Below, piece by piece: positions 1 to 7,151 of a stretch of 10,585 nucleotides of DNA. How positions within the stretch are numbered: the first letter of the stretch is position 1; the number at the start of each line of letters is the position of its first letter. The stretch lies in assembly GCA_937996605.1 (NCBI GenBank), contig CALKVB010000557.1:1-10585 (forward strand), given 5' to 3'. The translations under genes and the position numbers were made by a program. Under the pieces are notes generated by a model that searched no databases, was not told the DNA's origin, and saw nothing but the letters and a program-made list of their open reading frames with translations. The stretch comes from an uncultured Oxalobacteraceae bacterium. GTDB lineage: Bacteria > Pseudomonadota > Gammaproteobacteria > Burkholderiales > Burkholderiaceae_D.

Positions 1-1407
1 AGAACCATCTTTGAAGGTAAAAAAGAAGATGTATCGGTTGGGGCCGCGTTAGTCCAGCATGCAGGGATCAAACGTGAAATCGTTGTGCGTGGCATTAGTT
101 TTTACAATACTGAAAATTTCTTAATTCAAGGAAGTCGTCTCCAAAAACTCGATGTGCCAGAGCAAGCAAGTTTGGAATTCTTTGGCAATCAAATGATATT
201 GACGCTCAATCAAGCGTGGAATATCGGTGGTAAATCATATGCAGCAGGGAGCGTATTGGCGATTGATTTCGATGCCTTTTTGAAAGGGAATCGAGGCTTT
301 ACTGTCTTGTTTTATCCAACCGATAATGTGTCGTTTTCTGAATTGAAGATGACGAAAAATTTCATTTTATTGCAGCTGCTGAATGATGTGAAAAGTAGCT
401 TAGTGGAATTACGATTCGATAGAGGGCAATGGGTAGCGCGTCAGGTGAAGTTGCCGACCATGGGGGCTCTCAACCTGCGACCACTCGATAGCGATAATTC
501 TGACGAATATTTTTTACGATACTCTGATTACTTAACGCCGAGCGTGCTGCAATTGGTCAAAGCTGGTAGTGATCAACGCGAAGTTCTTAAGTCTTCTCCC
601 GCTTTTTTCGATGCAAAAGACTTTGTTACGGTTCAACAGTTTGCTACGTCAAAAGATGGAACCCATGTGCCTTACTTTTTGGTGCATCAAAAAAATTTGA
701 AGCTCGATGGTAGTAATCCAACTTTGCTTTATGGTTACGGTGGCTTTCAAGATGCTTTAACACCAGCGTATTCTGGCGGCATTGGTAGAGCTTGGCTGGA
801 AAAGGGTGGAGTATATGTAGTCGCCAATATACGTGGCGGCGGCGAATATGGTCCGCGTTGGCATCAAGCAGCACTCAAAGAAAATCGTCAGCGTGCTTAT
901 GATGATTTTGCTGCTGTGGCAGAAGACCTAATCGCAAAGAAAATAACGAGCACTCCGCATCTCGGGGCAATGGGAGGAAGTAATGGCGGCCTGTTAGCAG
1001 GGGTCGCTCTAACTCAGCGCCCTGATTTGTTTGGTGCTGTTGTAAGCCAGGTTCCTTTGCTTGATATGCAGCGCTTCAATAAATTGTTAGCAGGGGCATC
1101 TTGGATGGGCGAATATGGCAATCCTGATGTCCCCGCAGAATGGGATTACATTCAAAAGTATTCGCCTTATCACAATGTGAAAGCTGAGATGAAATATCCA
1201 CCTGTGCTATTCATTACTTCAACTCGAGATGATCGCGTTCATCCCGGTCATGCACGCAAGATGGCAGCGAAGATGTTGGAACAAGGGCATCAAAATGTGT
1301 GGTACTACGAAAATATTGAGGGTGGTCATGGTGGTGCCGCTAACATTAAACAAGCAGCAGATATGAGTGCGATTACCTATACCTTTTTATGGAATAGTTT
1401 GAAGTAA
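1..1407 (+). CDS. Prolyl oligopeptidase family (S9A) serine peptidase, 5' end missing
   Basis: The frame is open from the first base, so this is the C-terminal 468 residues of a longer protein; full S9A enzymes are usually about 680-720 residues. These enzymes cut short peptides, classically after proline, with a beta-propeller gating an alpha/beta-hydrolase domain. The first ~190 visible residues fit the end of the propeller and the rest fits the hydrolase. The catalytic triad is visible, numbering from base 1: nucleophile Ser327 in GGSNGG, Asp410 in TRDDRV (the Arg two residues on matches the substrate-binding Arg of the family) and His443 in GGHGG. The YGYGGF and NIRGGGEYG motifs that shape the oxyanion region are also present. 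The family call is firm. Proline specificity and cellular location cannot be judged without the N-terminus. A start at GTG 85 is internal to the real gene. It is followed by a 92-bp gap and the mdlAB operon on the same strand. Confidence 0.93.
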   Translation, partial: RTIFEGKKEDVSVGAALVQHAGIKREIVVRGISFYNTENFLIQGSRLQKLDVPEQASLEFFGNQMILTLNQAWNIGGKSYAAGSVLAIDFDAFLKGNRGFTVLFYPTDNVSFSELKMTKNFILLQLLNDVKSSLVELRFDRGQWVARQVKLPTMGALNLRPLDSDNSDEYFLRYSDYLTPSVLQLVKAGSDQREVLKSSPAFFDAKDFVTVQQFATSKDGTHVPYFLVHQKNLKLDGSNPTLLYGYGGFQDALTPAYSGGIGRAWLEKGGVYVVANIRGGGEYGPRWHQAALKENRQRAYDDFAAVAEDLIAKKITSTPHLGAMGGSNGGLLAGVALTQRPDLFGAVVSQVPLLDMQRFNKLLAGASWMGEYGNPDVPAEWDYIQKYSPYHNVKAEMKYPPVLFITSTRDDRVHPGHARKMAAKMLEQGHQNVWYYENIEGGHGGAANIKQAADMSAITYTFLWNSLK

Positions 1408-1413
1408 ATCTAA

Positions 1414-1441
1414 TTTACACTGGCTTTGGTCTGACTAATAG
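1414..1441 (+). promoter_or_regulatory. Weak candidate sigma-70 promoter for mdlAB
   Basis: TTTACA (1414-1419, five of six to the -35 consensus) is followed 16 bases later by TAATAG (1436-1441, only three of six to the -10 consensus). Its position would put the transcript start about 50 bases before the mdlA ATG. It overlaps the hairpin at 1421-1461. The call rests on consensus matching alone. Confidence 0.18.
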
Positions 1442-1461
1442 CTAACGTCATACCAAGGCCA
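1421..1461 (+). other. Imperfect hairpin between the peptidase gene and mdlA
   Basis: TGGCTTTGGT (1421-1430) pairs with ACCAAGGCCA (1452-1461) with one G-U pair. After a C/T mismatch, TGAC (1432-1435) pairs with GTCA (1447-1450), leaving an 11-base loop. The stem is 14 pairs in total. It starts 14 bases after the peptidase stop codon, where a terminator would be expected, but there is no T-run on either side. It could be a factor-dependent terminator, an mRNA-stabilising 3' end or a leader structure of mdlA. Confidence 0.5.
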
Positions 1462-1499
1462 CTCCCGATAGGCTCGCTCGATTATCAACGAAAGACTGG

Positions 1500-3251
1500 A
1501 TGTCCCTCTATCAACTCCTCGCCCAATTTATTCGACAGCACTGGCGGCATTATTTTGCAGCCGGTGTAATGTTGTTTTTGGTGGCCAGTTTAACTGTGCT
1601 CATTCCGCGTAAGATTGGCTTCATTATTGATCAAATGGTCAAGCAACATCTCGCTGGTGAAGCCTTAGTCTGGGAACTGGCGACAGTAGCGATGATGGGT
1701 GTCGCGATTTATTTTTTGCGGGTTGGTTGGCGTCTGCAATTATTTGCGGCGTCTTACCGTTTAGGTGCCCAACTGCGCCTACGGTTATATCAACGCTTGA
1801 GTGCGCAAGGCCCAGCGTTCTTTCAAATGCAACGTACGGGTGATTTGATGGCGCTTGGTACCAATGATGCCGACGCTATTGAGTTGGCAGCAGGTGAAGC
1901 AGCACTCGCGGGTTTCGATGGTGTCATGACTTTCGTGCTGGTCATTAGCATGATGACCTTAGGTGTTGATTGGCGCTTAGCACTTGCGAGTTTATTGCCA
2001 TTTCCTTTTATGGCATGGTCCTTCAAATGGATCACACAAAAAATTCATGATGCATCGAAAGATTCGTTGGAACGCTTTAGCAAACTCAATGATCAGGTAC
2101 AAGAAACTTTATCAGGTGTGCGTACTTTGCGTGTTCTCGGTCTAGAGTACAGGAGCGCAGCGCAGTTCGCCCAATTAGCGGAAGACGCTGCTGACGCGAG
2201 CCTTCGTTCTCAACGTTGGGAAGCCGCCTATGAACCGGCAGTGGGGTTGACGCTGACAGCCGCAGGTGCTTTGACTTTGGGTGTTGGCGGTTATTTGGTG
2301 TGGCAGCAGGAATTGAGTATCGGTAACCTCACTGCCTTTAGTATGTATCTGGGGCAACTGATCTGGCCGATGTTCGCTGCGGGTTGGGTGTTGTCGTTGT
2401 TGGAACGAGGCAAAGCTGCATGGGCGAGATTACGTCCTATTTTGGAAGCGGATTTGGTGATTCAAGACCATGGCACACGCGACGAATTACCGAAGGGGGA
2501 TATCGCTTTGAACGATGTGAGCTTTTCCTACCCAGGGCAAACGGGGATGGCTTTAAAGCACCTGAGTTTCGAGCTGCAACAAGGACAAACGCTCGGCATT
2601 GTCGGGCCAACAGGCGCGGGGAAATCGACCATTGCTCGCTTATTGCTTCGACAGTATGAGACTGCTGCGGGGCAAGTGGTATGGGGTGAGCATCTGATAC
2701 AAAGTTATCGTTTGCAGACTTTGCGAGAAGCGGTGAACTGGGTAGCACAAGAACCATTTCTTTTCTCAGCGACGATCGCTGAAAACATTGCTTTGTCAAA
2801 ACCCGATGCGAGTGAAGCGGAGATCCGTGAAGCTGCTCGTTTGGCCTCGATAGATGAAGACATCATGCGCTTCCCACAAGGCTATCAAACGCCAGTGGGT
2901 GAACGTGGTATCACTTTATCAGGTGGTCAAAAACAAAGGGTCGCGATTGCTCGAGCGTTGTTGACCAGCAGTCGATTGTTATTGCTAGATGATGCTTTGT
3001 CAGGGGTCGATACTGACACCGAAACTCAAATCTTGCGTCACCTCGCGCACTTGCGTATGACGCAAGCGGAGCGTAGTGCCATCATCATTAGTCATCGTCT
3101 AAGTGCGGTAGCAGAGGCGGATCACATCTTGGTTTTGCGTGATGGATTTTTGATCGAGCAAGGCAGCCATGCCCAATTATTGGCCCAGGATGGATGGTAT
3201 GCCAGCCAATGGAAATACCAACAGTTGGAGGCGGATCTGAATGCAGCCTGA
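1500..3251 (+). CDS. mdlA: ABC exporter half-transporter, MdlA type (permease fused to ATPase)
   Basis: This 583-residue protein matches E. coli MdlA in length and order: an N-terminal exporter transmembrane domain with six likely helices (about 18-36, 57-75, 138-155, 158-176, 246-267, 278-300), then an ATPase domain. ATPase motifs are Walker A GPTGAGKST 369-377, Q-loop Gln417, signature LSGGQKQR 473-480, Walker B ending in Asp497 and H-loop His532. The residue after Walker B is Asp498, not the usual catalytic Glu; E. coli MdlA also has DD here. This marks it as the half carrying the degenerate catalytic carboxylate of a heterodimer. The partner is the next gene, overlapping by 11 bases. MdlAB proteins (SmdAB in Serratia) sit in the inner membrane and are linked to multidrug export; the substrate here is unknown. 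The ATG at 1500 has only a weak ribosome site (GAAAG at 1490-1494), but its N-terminus aligns with the family. Confidence 0.93.
   Translation: MSLYQLLAQFIRQHWRHYFAAGVMLFLVASLTVLIPRKIGFIIDQMVKQHLAGEALVWELATVAMMGVAIYFLRVGWRLQLFAASYRLGAQLRLRLYQRLSAQGPAFFQMQRTGDLMALGTNDADAIELAAGEAALAGFDGVMTFVLVISMMTLGVDWRLALASLLPFPFMAWSFKWITQKIHDASKDSLERFSKLNDQVQETLSGVRTLRVLGLEYRSAAQFAQLAEDAADASLRSQRWEAAYEPAVGLTLTAAGALTLGVGGYLVWQQELSIGNLTAFSMYLGQLIWPMFAAGWVLSLLERGKAAWARLRPILEADLVIQDHGTRDELPKGDIALNDVSFSYPGQTGMALKHLSFELQQGQTLGIVGPTGAGKSTIARLLLRQYETAAGQVVWGEHLIQSYRLQTLREAVNWVAQEPFLFSATIAENIALSKPDASEAEIREAARLASIDEDIMRFPQGYQTPVGERGITLSGGQKQRVAIARALLTSSRLLLLDDALSGVDTDTETQILRHLAHLRMTQAERSAIIISHRLSAVAEADHILVLRDGFLIEQGSHAQLLAQDGWYASQWKYQQLEADLNAA
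3227..3231 (+). promoter_or_regulatory. Ribosome binding site of mdlB inside the mdlA end
   Basis: GGAGG lies nine bases before the ATG at 3241, within the last codons of mdlA. It supports this start rather than a later one, even though the resulting N-terminus carries a polar extension absent from E. coli MdlB. It also supports coupled translation of the two transporter halves. Confidence 0.7.
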
Positions 3252-5058
3252 GCAAACCAACAAAGACGAATTGAAAGAGCATAGCAGCGAGCAGCAAGCT
3301 AGTTCTGACAAAAAAACTGAGAACTACTCTGAAAAGCAGCTCGCAATGCAACTTTTGCTGCGTGCCGCTCAACCCGAGCGAAAACATGTGATGCTTGGCA
3401 TCGTCTATTTGTTGATTGCCTCTTTGCTCGAAGCGGTTGGGCCATTTCTCGGAAAAGCTTTCATCGATCATTACTTATTACCGCGTAATAATGATGTCAT
3501 GATGATGGCGGGAATACTTGTCTTGTTTGTACTGACGGGTTGGTGGGCGACATGGTTGCGTTATCTGCAGCTCACGCGTTTGGCTGGTGTCGCCATGCGT
3601 TCAGTACGACGATTGCGTGAACAAGTCTACGAGCATGTGTTGCGCTTGCCGATGGCGTTTTTCGATAAAGCGATTACCGGCCAATTAGTGAGTCGAGTCA
3701 CGAATGACACGGAAGCAGTCAAGAACTTATACGTGCAAGTATTGTTCGTCATGCTCGATAGTTCTATTGTGGTCTTGGGTGCCTTACTGGCGATGGCATG
3801 GCTCGATTGGCGTTTGATGTTGATTGTGTTGCTGTTGATTCCCGCGGTGGTGGTGATTGTCTGGTTCTATCAGCGCTGGAGTGCGCCAGCGGTGAGCAAG
3901 GCGCGCCAAATGCGCAGCGATATTAATGCGCAAGTTGCAGAAAGTATTAGTGGCATGGCAGCGCTGCAGGCGTGTAATGCTGAAGTCGCTTTTGGACAGC
4001 GTTTTGAACGTACTAATCAGCAGCACTACGGTGCGCGTCTTGAGGAGTTGCGCGCTAACGCTTGGTTGCTACGGCCTGCACTTGATCTACTGAATTCATT
4101 GTTGCTAGTGCTGGTGATCTTTGTCTACGGGCAGCGTAGCTTTTCTGGTTTGGAAGTCGGCGTACTGTATGCTTTTGTCAGTTACATTGCGCGAGTAGTC
4201 GACCCTTTGATTCAAATTACCTTGCAGTTTGGTCAAATTCAACAAGCCGTGGTGTCCGCTGCTCGCGTCAATCATTTGTTGCAAGAGCAGACTTCGGCCA
4301 ACATACAAAATGATATTGAAATAAGCCAAGGTGCTTTGAGTGTGGAGCAGGTGGTATTCGCTTATGACAGCGGAAAACCTGTTTTACATGGTATTGATTT
4401 ACAAGTTCCTGCGGGTGCGTTTTACGGCATCGTCGGACATACAGGAAGTGGAAAATCGACGCTATTAAGTCTTTTATTACGGTTCTATACTGCGCAAAGT
4501 GGACGTATTCAAATTGATGGATATGATCTTGGCAGCTTGGGTGATGCGCATTTTAGAGCCAGTGTTGGCCTAGTACCACAGGAACCTTTCCTGCTAGCGG
4601 CGAGTGCGCGTGAGAATATCGCGATGGGCCGTGAACTTACTGAAGAAGCGATTGTTGCTGCGGCGAAGGCGGCGCATGCCCACGATTTTATTTTGCAGTT
4701 GGAACATGGCTATTTGACGCCCTTAGGTGAAGGCGGTGCCAAGCTCTCTACAGGACAGAAGCAATTGATCGCAATTGCAAGAGCACTCGCTGGACAGCCG
4801 AAGGTTCTTTTCTTGGATGAAGCGACCTCGCATATTGATAGTGAGACGGAACAAATCGTACAACAAGCCTTGATAGAATTACGCGGTAAAGTCACCGTGG
4901 TGGCGATTGCTCATCGCTTGTCTACAATCAGGGACGCCGACCAAATTGTGGTGCTGAATCACGGTCGTTTAGTCGAAAGTGGAACCCATTCCGAGTTGAT
5001 GTCGATAGAAAATGGACTCTATCAAAAGCTCTATCTATTGCAAACGCTTGAAGATTGA
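3241..5058 (+). CDS. mdlB: ABC exporter half-transporter, MdlB type (permease fused to ATPase)
   Basis: This 605-residue half-transporter matches E. coli MdlB, the obligate partner of MdlA. A polar, Glu/Lys/Gln-rich tail of about 35 residues precedes the usual start. Six likely helices follow (about 51-69, 87-107, 165-187, 190-209, 275-296, 303-320), with the SRVTNDTE segment at 151-158 typical of this half. ATPase motifs are Walker A GHTGSGKST 399-407, Q-loop Gln447, signature LSTGQ 502-506, Walker B Asp526 with catalytic Glu527, and H-loop His558. The signature is non-canonical (Thr for the first Gly), while the catalytic Glu is intact. This is the mirror image of MdlA, so the dimer should have one active and one degenerate ATP site. 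The 11-base overlap with mdlA implies equimolar, coupled expression. Likely role: inner-membrane drug or metabolite export; substrate unknown. Confidence 0.93.
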   Translation: MQPEQTNKDELKEHSSEQQASSDKKTENYSEKQLAMQLLLRAAQPERKHVMLGIVYLLIASLLEAVGPFLGKAFIDHYLLPRNNDVMMMAGILVLFVLTGWWATWLRYLQLTRLAGVAMRSVRRLREQVYEHVLRLPMAFFDKAITGQLVSRVTNDTEAVKNLYVQVLFVMLDSSIVVLGALLAMAWLDWRLMLIVLLLIPAVVVIVWFYQRWSAPAVSKARQMRSDINAQVAESISGMAALQACNAEVAFGQRFERTNQQHYGARLEELRANAWLLRPALDLLNSLLLVLVIFVYGQRSFSGLEVGVLYAFVSYIARVVDPLIQITLQFGQIQQAVVSAARVNHLLQEQTSANIQNDIEISQGALSVEQVVFAYDSGKPVLHGIDLQVPAGAFYGIVGHTGSGKSTLLSLLLRFYTAQSGRIQIDGYDLGSLGDAHFRASVGLVPQEPFLLAASARENIAMGRELTEEAIVAAAKAAHAHDFILQLEHGYLTPLGEGGAKLSTGQKQLIAIARALAGQPKVLFLDEATSHIDSETEQIVQQALIELRGKVTVVAIAHRLSTIRDADQIVVLNHGRLVESGTHSELMSIENGLYQKLYLLQTLED

Positions 5059-5228
5059 TGGCAGTCTTTGTTCCCTGCAATTAATGTCGTTAACTGGGCA
5101 TTAAATCCCGAACTGAAAAAGTGCACTTCAAAACCCAAATTCGAGATATTTAAATTTAGCTTTTTGAACTTTCCAGCTTTCACTAGATAGATTTAAACCT
5201 CATAATCTAGCTCGAAGAAGAGGTGCTT
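5059..5228. other. AT-rich spacer after mdlB, possibly the left end of an insertion sequence
   Basis: No gene is supported here. AAGTGCACTT (5119-5128) is a perfect 10-bp palindrome. The stretch from TGAACTTTCC (5165) to the OrfA-like start at 5229 has the length and TG start expected of an IS3-family left end, but I see no matching right-end inverted repeat. No clear intrinsic terminator for mdlB is visible before the hairpin at 5282. Confidence 0.35.
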
Positions 5229-5282
5229 ATGTCTGGAAAACAATACACTGAAGATTTTAAACAAGAAGCACTTAAGTTACGG
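5229..5282 (+). pseudogene. Remnant of IS3-family transposase OrfA (N-terminus only)
   Basis: The ATG at 5229 opens a 36-codon frame (stop at 5337-5339). Its first residues, MSGKQYTEDFKQEALKL, match the start of IS3-family OrfA proteins, whose helix-turn-helix domain begins with a K-x-Y-(T/S)-x-E-F-K-x-E-A pattern. The match ends at codon 17-18, where the frame runs into the hairpin at 5282; the remaining residues look like noise. A full OrfA is about 90-120 residues and is followed by OrfB, and neither is present. A good ribosome site, GAGGTG (5220-5225), precedes the ATG, as in an intact element. I read this as the left end of a decayed or deleted insertion sequence. The match is short, so identity rests on pattern recognition. 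Confidence 0.55.
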
Positions 5283-5316
5283 ACACCGGTCTCTCGACTG
5301 GTGTCTTTACTATTTT
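5282..5316 (+). terminator. Likely intrinsic terminator
   Basis: GACACCGGTC (5282-5291) pairs along all ten bases with GACTGGTGTC (5296-5305), including one G-U pair, around a TCTC loop. A T-rich tail, TTTACTATTTT (5306-5316), follows. It could end transcripts from mdlAB about 220 bases upstream or transcripts entering from the transposase remnant. It would insulate the downstream peptidase gene. Confidence 0.6.
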
Positions 5317-5333
5317 GCGGCACTAGATTTAAT
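5306..5333 (+). promoter_or_regulatory. Candidate sigma-70 promoter of the S41 peptidase gene
   Basis: TTTACT (5306-5311, four of six to the -35 consensus) and TTTAAT (5328-5333, five of six to the -10 consensus) are separated by 16 bases. Transcription would start near 5340, just before the ribosome site at 5348 and the ATG at 5357. It begins exactly where the terminator hairpin ends, so the peptidase gene could be an independent unit. Confidence 0.3.
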
Positions 5334-5356
5334 ACCTAGAGCAGGCTAGGAAAATA

Positions 5357-6736
5357 ATGAGGCTTCAAATGAAATTCAAATTGGAATTTATTAAGCGTAC
5401 TTTTTTGAAATCACTGCGCAGTAGCGGGATTTGTTTCTTGTTGCTTGGAGCCGTTATGGCAAACGCTATGGGCGCTGAACTTGGCGGATGGACGGTCGTC
5501 AGTGAAATAAAATGGTCGGGTGCGCCCCTAGCTAACGGTGCTACGGTACTAAGCGTTGGTGCAAAACCATTGACGGGAATTTTGCAGACTGATTCGAAAA
5601 TTGGCGCATATTTACTGTTGGAAGCGACAGCGCAAAGTCCGGATAACAAGCTAAACTTGACTGCCATTGAAATAGACGAGCGCGGGCAGAAGGTAGGGAA
5701 GTTTATGCCAACCCAATGCACATTGAGTAATGGGCAAACTGATTGCAAAATGTTGACCTATGTGGGCCCTGGGCCGCGAAGAATTATGCTGCGTTTCATC
5801 AGTTTCTACGAGAAACCAGTAAATGTTGTCGACCTAAAAGTCTCGAAGTGGGAAGCTACGCGAATTTCACCTAGCGAACACCTCTCTGAATACCAAGCAA
5901 TCTTCGAAAGAATAAAGGAGCTTTATTGGAAGTCTTCCGATATTGATTGGTCGTTTATTTCGGCGCAGAGTAAGTTGGCATTAACAGCTCCCCGAGAAGT
6001 TAATCCGATTCCCTATGCCGTCAATCGAATTATATCCATGCTTCCTTCAAGCGAGCACACTTGGATTGTGAATGACACGGATGTGACGACAGAATTAAAA
6101 GAGGAGCCGGTCGAGATGCCCGTATGCATAAGGCCCAAGATAGGAGTCGTCATCCTGAGCTTTCCCGGAACTCCGAAAAAAACGGTGCATGAAAAAGAAT
6201 ATATCGAGGCGGGGCACAAGTGCCTTGCTTCCGCTCGGCAAGGTGACAAACTATACATCGACTTGCGACAACAATCTGGCGGCAGTTCAACCGTGCTCTT
6301 TGCCTCTCTGCAACCAGTTTTTGGTGATGGACCGTTGGTGAATTTTGTGAACGGTCAAAAAGAAACGACGTTCGTAACACTCCACCGTGGGTCTATTGTC
6401 TACAAGTTGGGAGCTGAGAGTCGTGAGCTTTACCAATTTGTACCCGGACGAAAGTTATTGACCTCAAAGATCAAATTCATTATTGGGCCGGGATGTGCTA
6501 GCGCCTGTGAAACTGTGGCAATCGCCGCACTGAAACGCTTCAATATTCTCGGACAGCCCTCTGGTGGCCTTACAACAGGCAACGAAGCGATAGACTTGCC
6601 AAATGGCTTGGTGCTGCAGATAACAGCAGGACAAACTGCGACTATCGATGGGAAAATAATTTATCCTCATGTGAATCCAGATAAGCTTGTCTCTGATGCG
6701 GAGATGAAAATTTTATTAAATGAAAAACGAAACTAA
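5357..6736 (+). CDS. Exported S41-family (tricorn/CtpA-like) peptidase
   Basis: This 459-residue protein begins with a signal peptide: basic n-region, hydrophobic core about 24-36, likely cleavage after ANA (35-37). Residues about 40-170 form an unassigned, probably beta-rich domain. The C-terminal ~230 residues carry S41 features: His234 in a segment like the family's LGDxHS motif, strand DLRQQSGG 302-309, predicted nucleophile Ser382 in GPGCASACE, and GQPSGGLTTGNE 398-410. Ser, His and Asn409/Glu410 fit the tricorn-like Ser-His-Glu arrangement; the Ser-Lys dyad of CtpA is not evident and no PDZ domain is recognised. Cysteines at 121, 130, 257, 289, 380 and 384 suggest disulfides and a periplasmic location. 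AGGA at 5348-5351 serves the ATG at 5357, but GAGG at 5359-5362 could equally serve the ATG at 5369, giving 455 residues and the same signal peptide. Substrate unknown; the gene stands alone. Confidence 0.75.
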   Translation: MRLQMKFKLEFIKRTFLKSLRSSGICFLLLGAVMANAMGAELGGWTVVSEIKWSGAPLANGATVLSVGAKPLTGILQTDSKIGAYLLLEATAQSPDNKLNLTAIEIDERGQKVGKFMPTQCTLSNGQTDCKMLTYVGPGPRRIMLRFISFYEKPVNVVDLKVSKWEATRISPSEHLSEYQAIFERIKELYWKSSDIDWSFISAQSKLALTAPREVNPIPYAVNRIISMLPSSEHTWIVNDTDVTTELKEEPVEMPVCIRPKIGVVILSFPGTPKKTVHEKEYIEAGHKCLASARQGDKLYIDLRQQSGGSSTVLFASLQPVFGDGPLVNFVNGQKETTFVTLHRGSIVYKLGAESRELYQFVPGRKLLTSKIKFIIGPGCASACETVAIAALKRFNILGQPSGGLTTGNEAIDLPNGLVLQITAGQTATIDGKIIYPHVNPDKLVSDAEMKILLNEKRN

Positions 6737-6846
6737 TACAGAAATTGCGGCGTACCGCTAATGCTTCATTTCGTAGAAGTACACGATATCCAAATCGACA
6801 CTAAGGCTATGATGTCTTACGTTGATGCGACAAAAACTCTAATAAT

Positions 6847-6955
6847 CAGCGCGGATATTTAGCATATACATTTCTTTTCAGCCCTGGTCAGAAAGCTACT
6901 GAGGCATTTTTTCAGTGTGCTGACATGATCAACAATTGTAAAAATATCCGCGCTG
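6847..6955. repeat. 109-bp element with 14-bp perfect terminal inverted repeats and nested hairpin
   Basis: CAGCGCGGATATTT (6847-6860) recurs as its exact reverse complement, AAATATCCGCGCTG (6942-6955). The 81 bases between fold further: GTC (6887-6889) with GAC (6922-6924), AGC (6894-6896) with GCT (6919-6921), and ACTGA (6898-6902) with TCAGT (6912-6916), closing a nine-base loop. AAACTC occurs just outside both ends (6834-6839 and 6962-6967). The arms are GC-rich inside AT-rich DNA. It could be a miniature inverted-repeat transposable element, a structured RNA or a protein-binding palindrome. No T-run follows either arm, which argues against a simple intrinsic terminator. Confidence 0.7.
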
Positions 6956-7026
6956 CTTAACAAACTCGGAACATTGAATTGCCTTTCAAATTCCTTAGGT
7001 TTATGACTTTAATTCTTGTAACGAAC

Positions 7027-7066
7027 AAAAAATAATCGCGGAAATAGAGTTTGTGTTTGCGATTAT
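7027..7066 (-). terminator. Intrinsic terminator of the minus-strand membrane-protein operon
   Basis: Read on the minus strand, ATAATCGC (7066-7059) pairs perfectly with GCGATTAT (7039-7032) across a 19-base loop, and a T-run (7031-7027) follows directly. It lies about 85 bases beyond the stop of the second membrane-protein gene, in the right place and orientation. The long loop makes it weaker than a textbook example. Confidence 0.55.
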
Positions 7067-7151
7067 AGATTCGATTCAGACAAGTACCATGCCTCGGAAA
7101 GCAATATAAAACAAGGGGCTGAGTTGACGACTTCAATTACCGAGAATAGTC

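Larger units (their letters stand above)
5181..5337. repeat. Imperfect direct repeat flanking the transposase remnant
   Basis: CACTAGATAGATTTAAACCT (5181-5200) and CACTAGATTTAATACCT (5321-5337) share CACTAG-ATTTAA-ACCT, differing by a four-base insertion in the first and one base in the second. The copies start 140 bp apart, on either side of the OrfA remnant and hairpin. Both lie in AT-rich DNA, so chance similarity is possible. Confidence 0.3.
6737..7151. other. Gene-free region between convergent genes
   Basis: No credible protein or tRNA gene was found. The region lies between the stop of the plus-strand peptidase gene and the stop of the minus-strand membrane-protein operon. It contains the 109-bp inverted-repeat element (6847-6955), a related shorter sequence (7025-7047) and the minus-strand terminator (7027-7066). 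A small GCGG-CGTA-CCGC hairpin sits about 12 bases after the peptidase stop but has no T-run. Confidence 0.6.

Noticed and set aside
5119..5128. Perfect palindrome AAGTGCACTT as an operator.
   Set aside because: Ten bases is too short to stand out in a spacer of this size, and no promoter is recognisable next to it.
5165..5356. A complete small IS or MITE bounded by TGAACTTTCCAGC and GCTAGGAAAA near the peptidase start.
   Set aside because: The putative ends match over only about eight bases with gaps, and no clean target duplication is seen.
6761..6862. A 33-codon plus-strand frame starting just after the S41 peptidase gene.
   Set aside because: It has no ribosome site or recognisable similarity, and its end runs into the inverted repeat; a frame of this length is expected by chance.
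6949..7010. Integron attC site: GCTTAAC after the inverted repeat matches the RYYYAAC box.
   Set aside because: No GTTRRRY partner box is found at a suitable distance downstream, and no integrase or cassette array is present.
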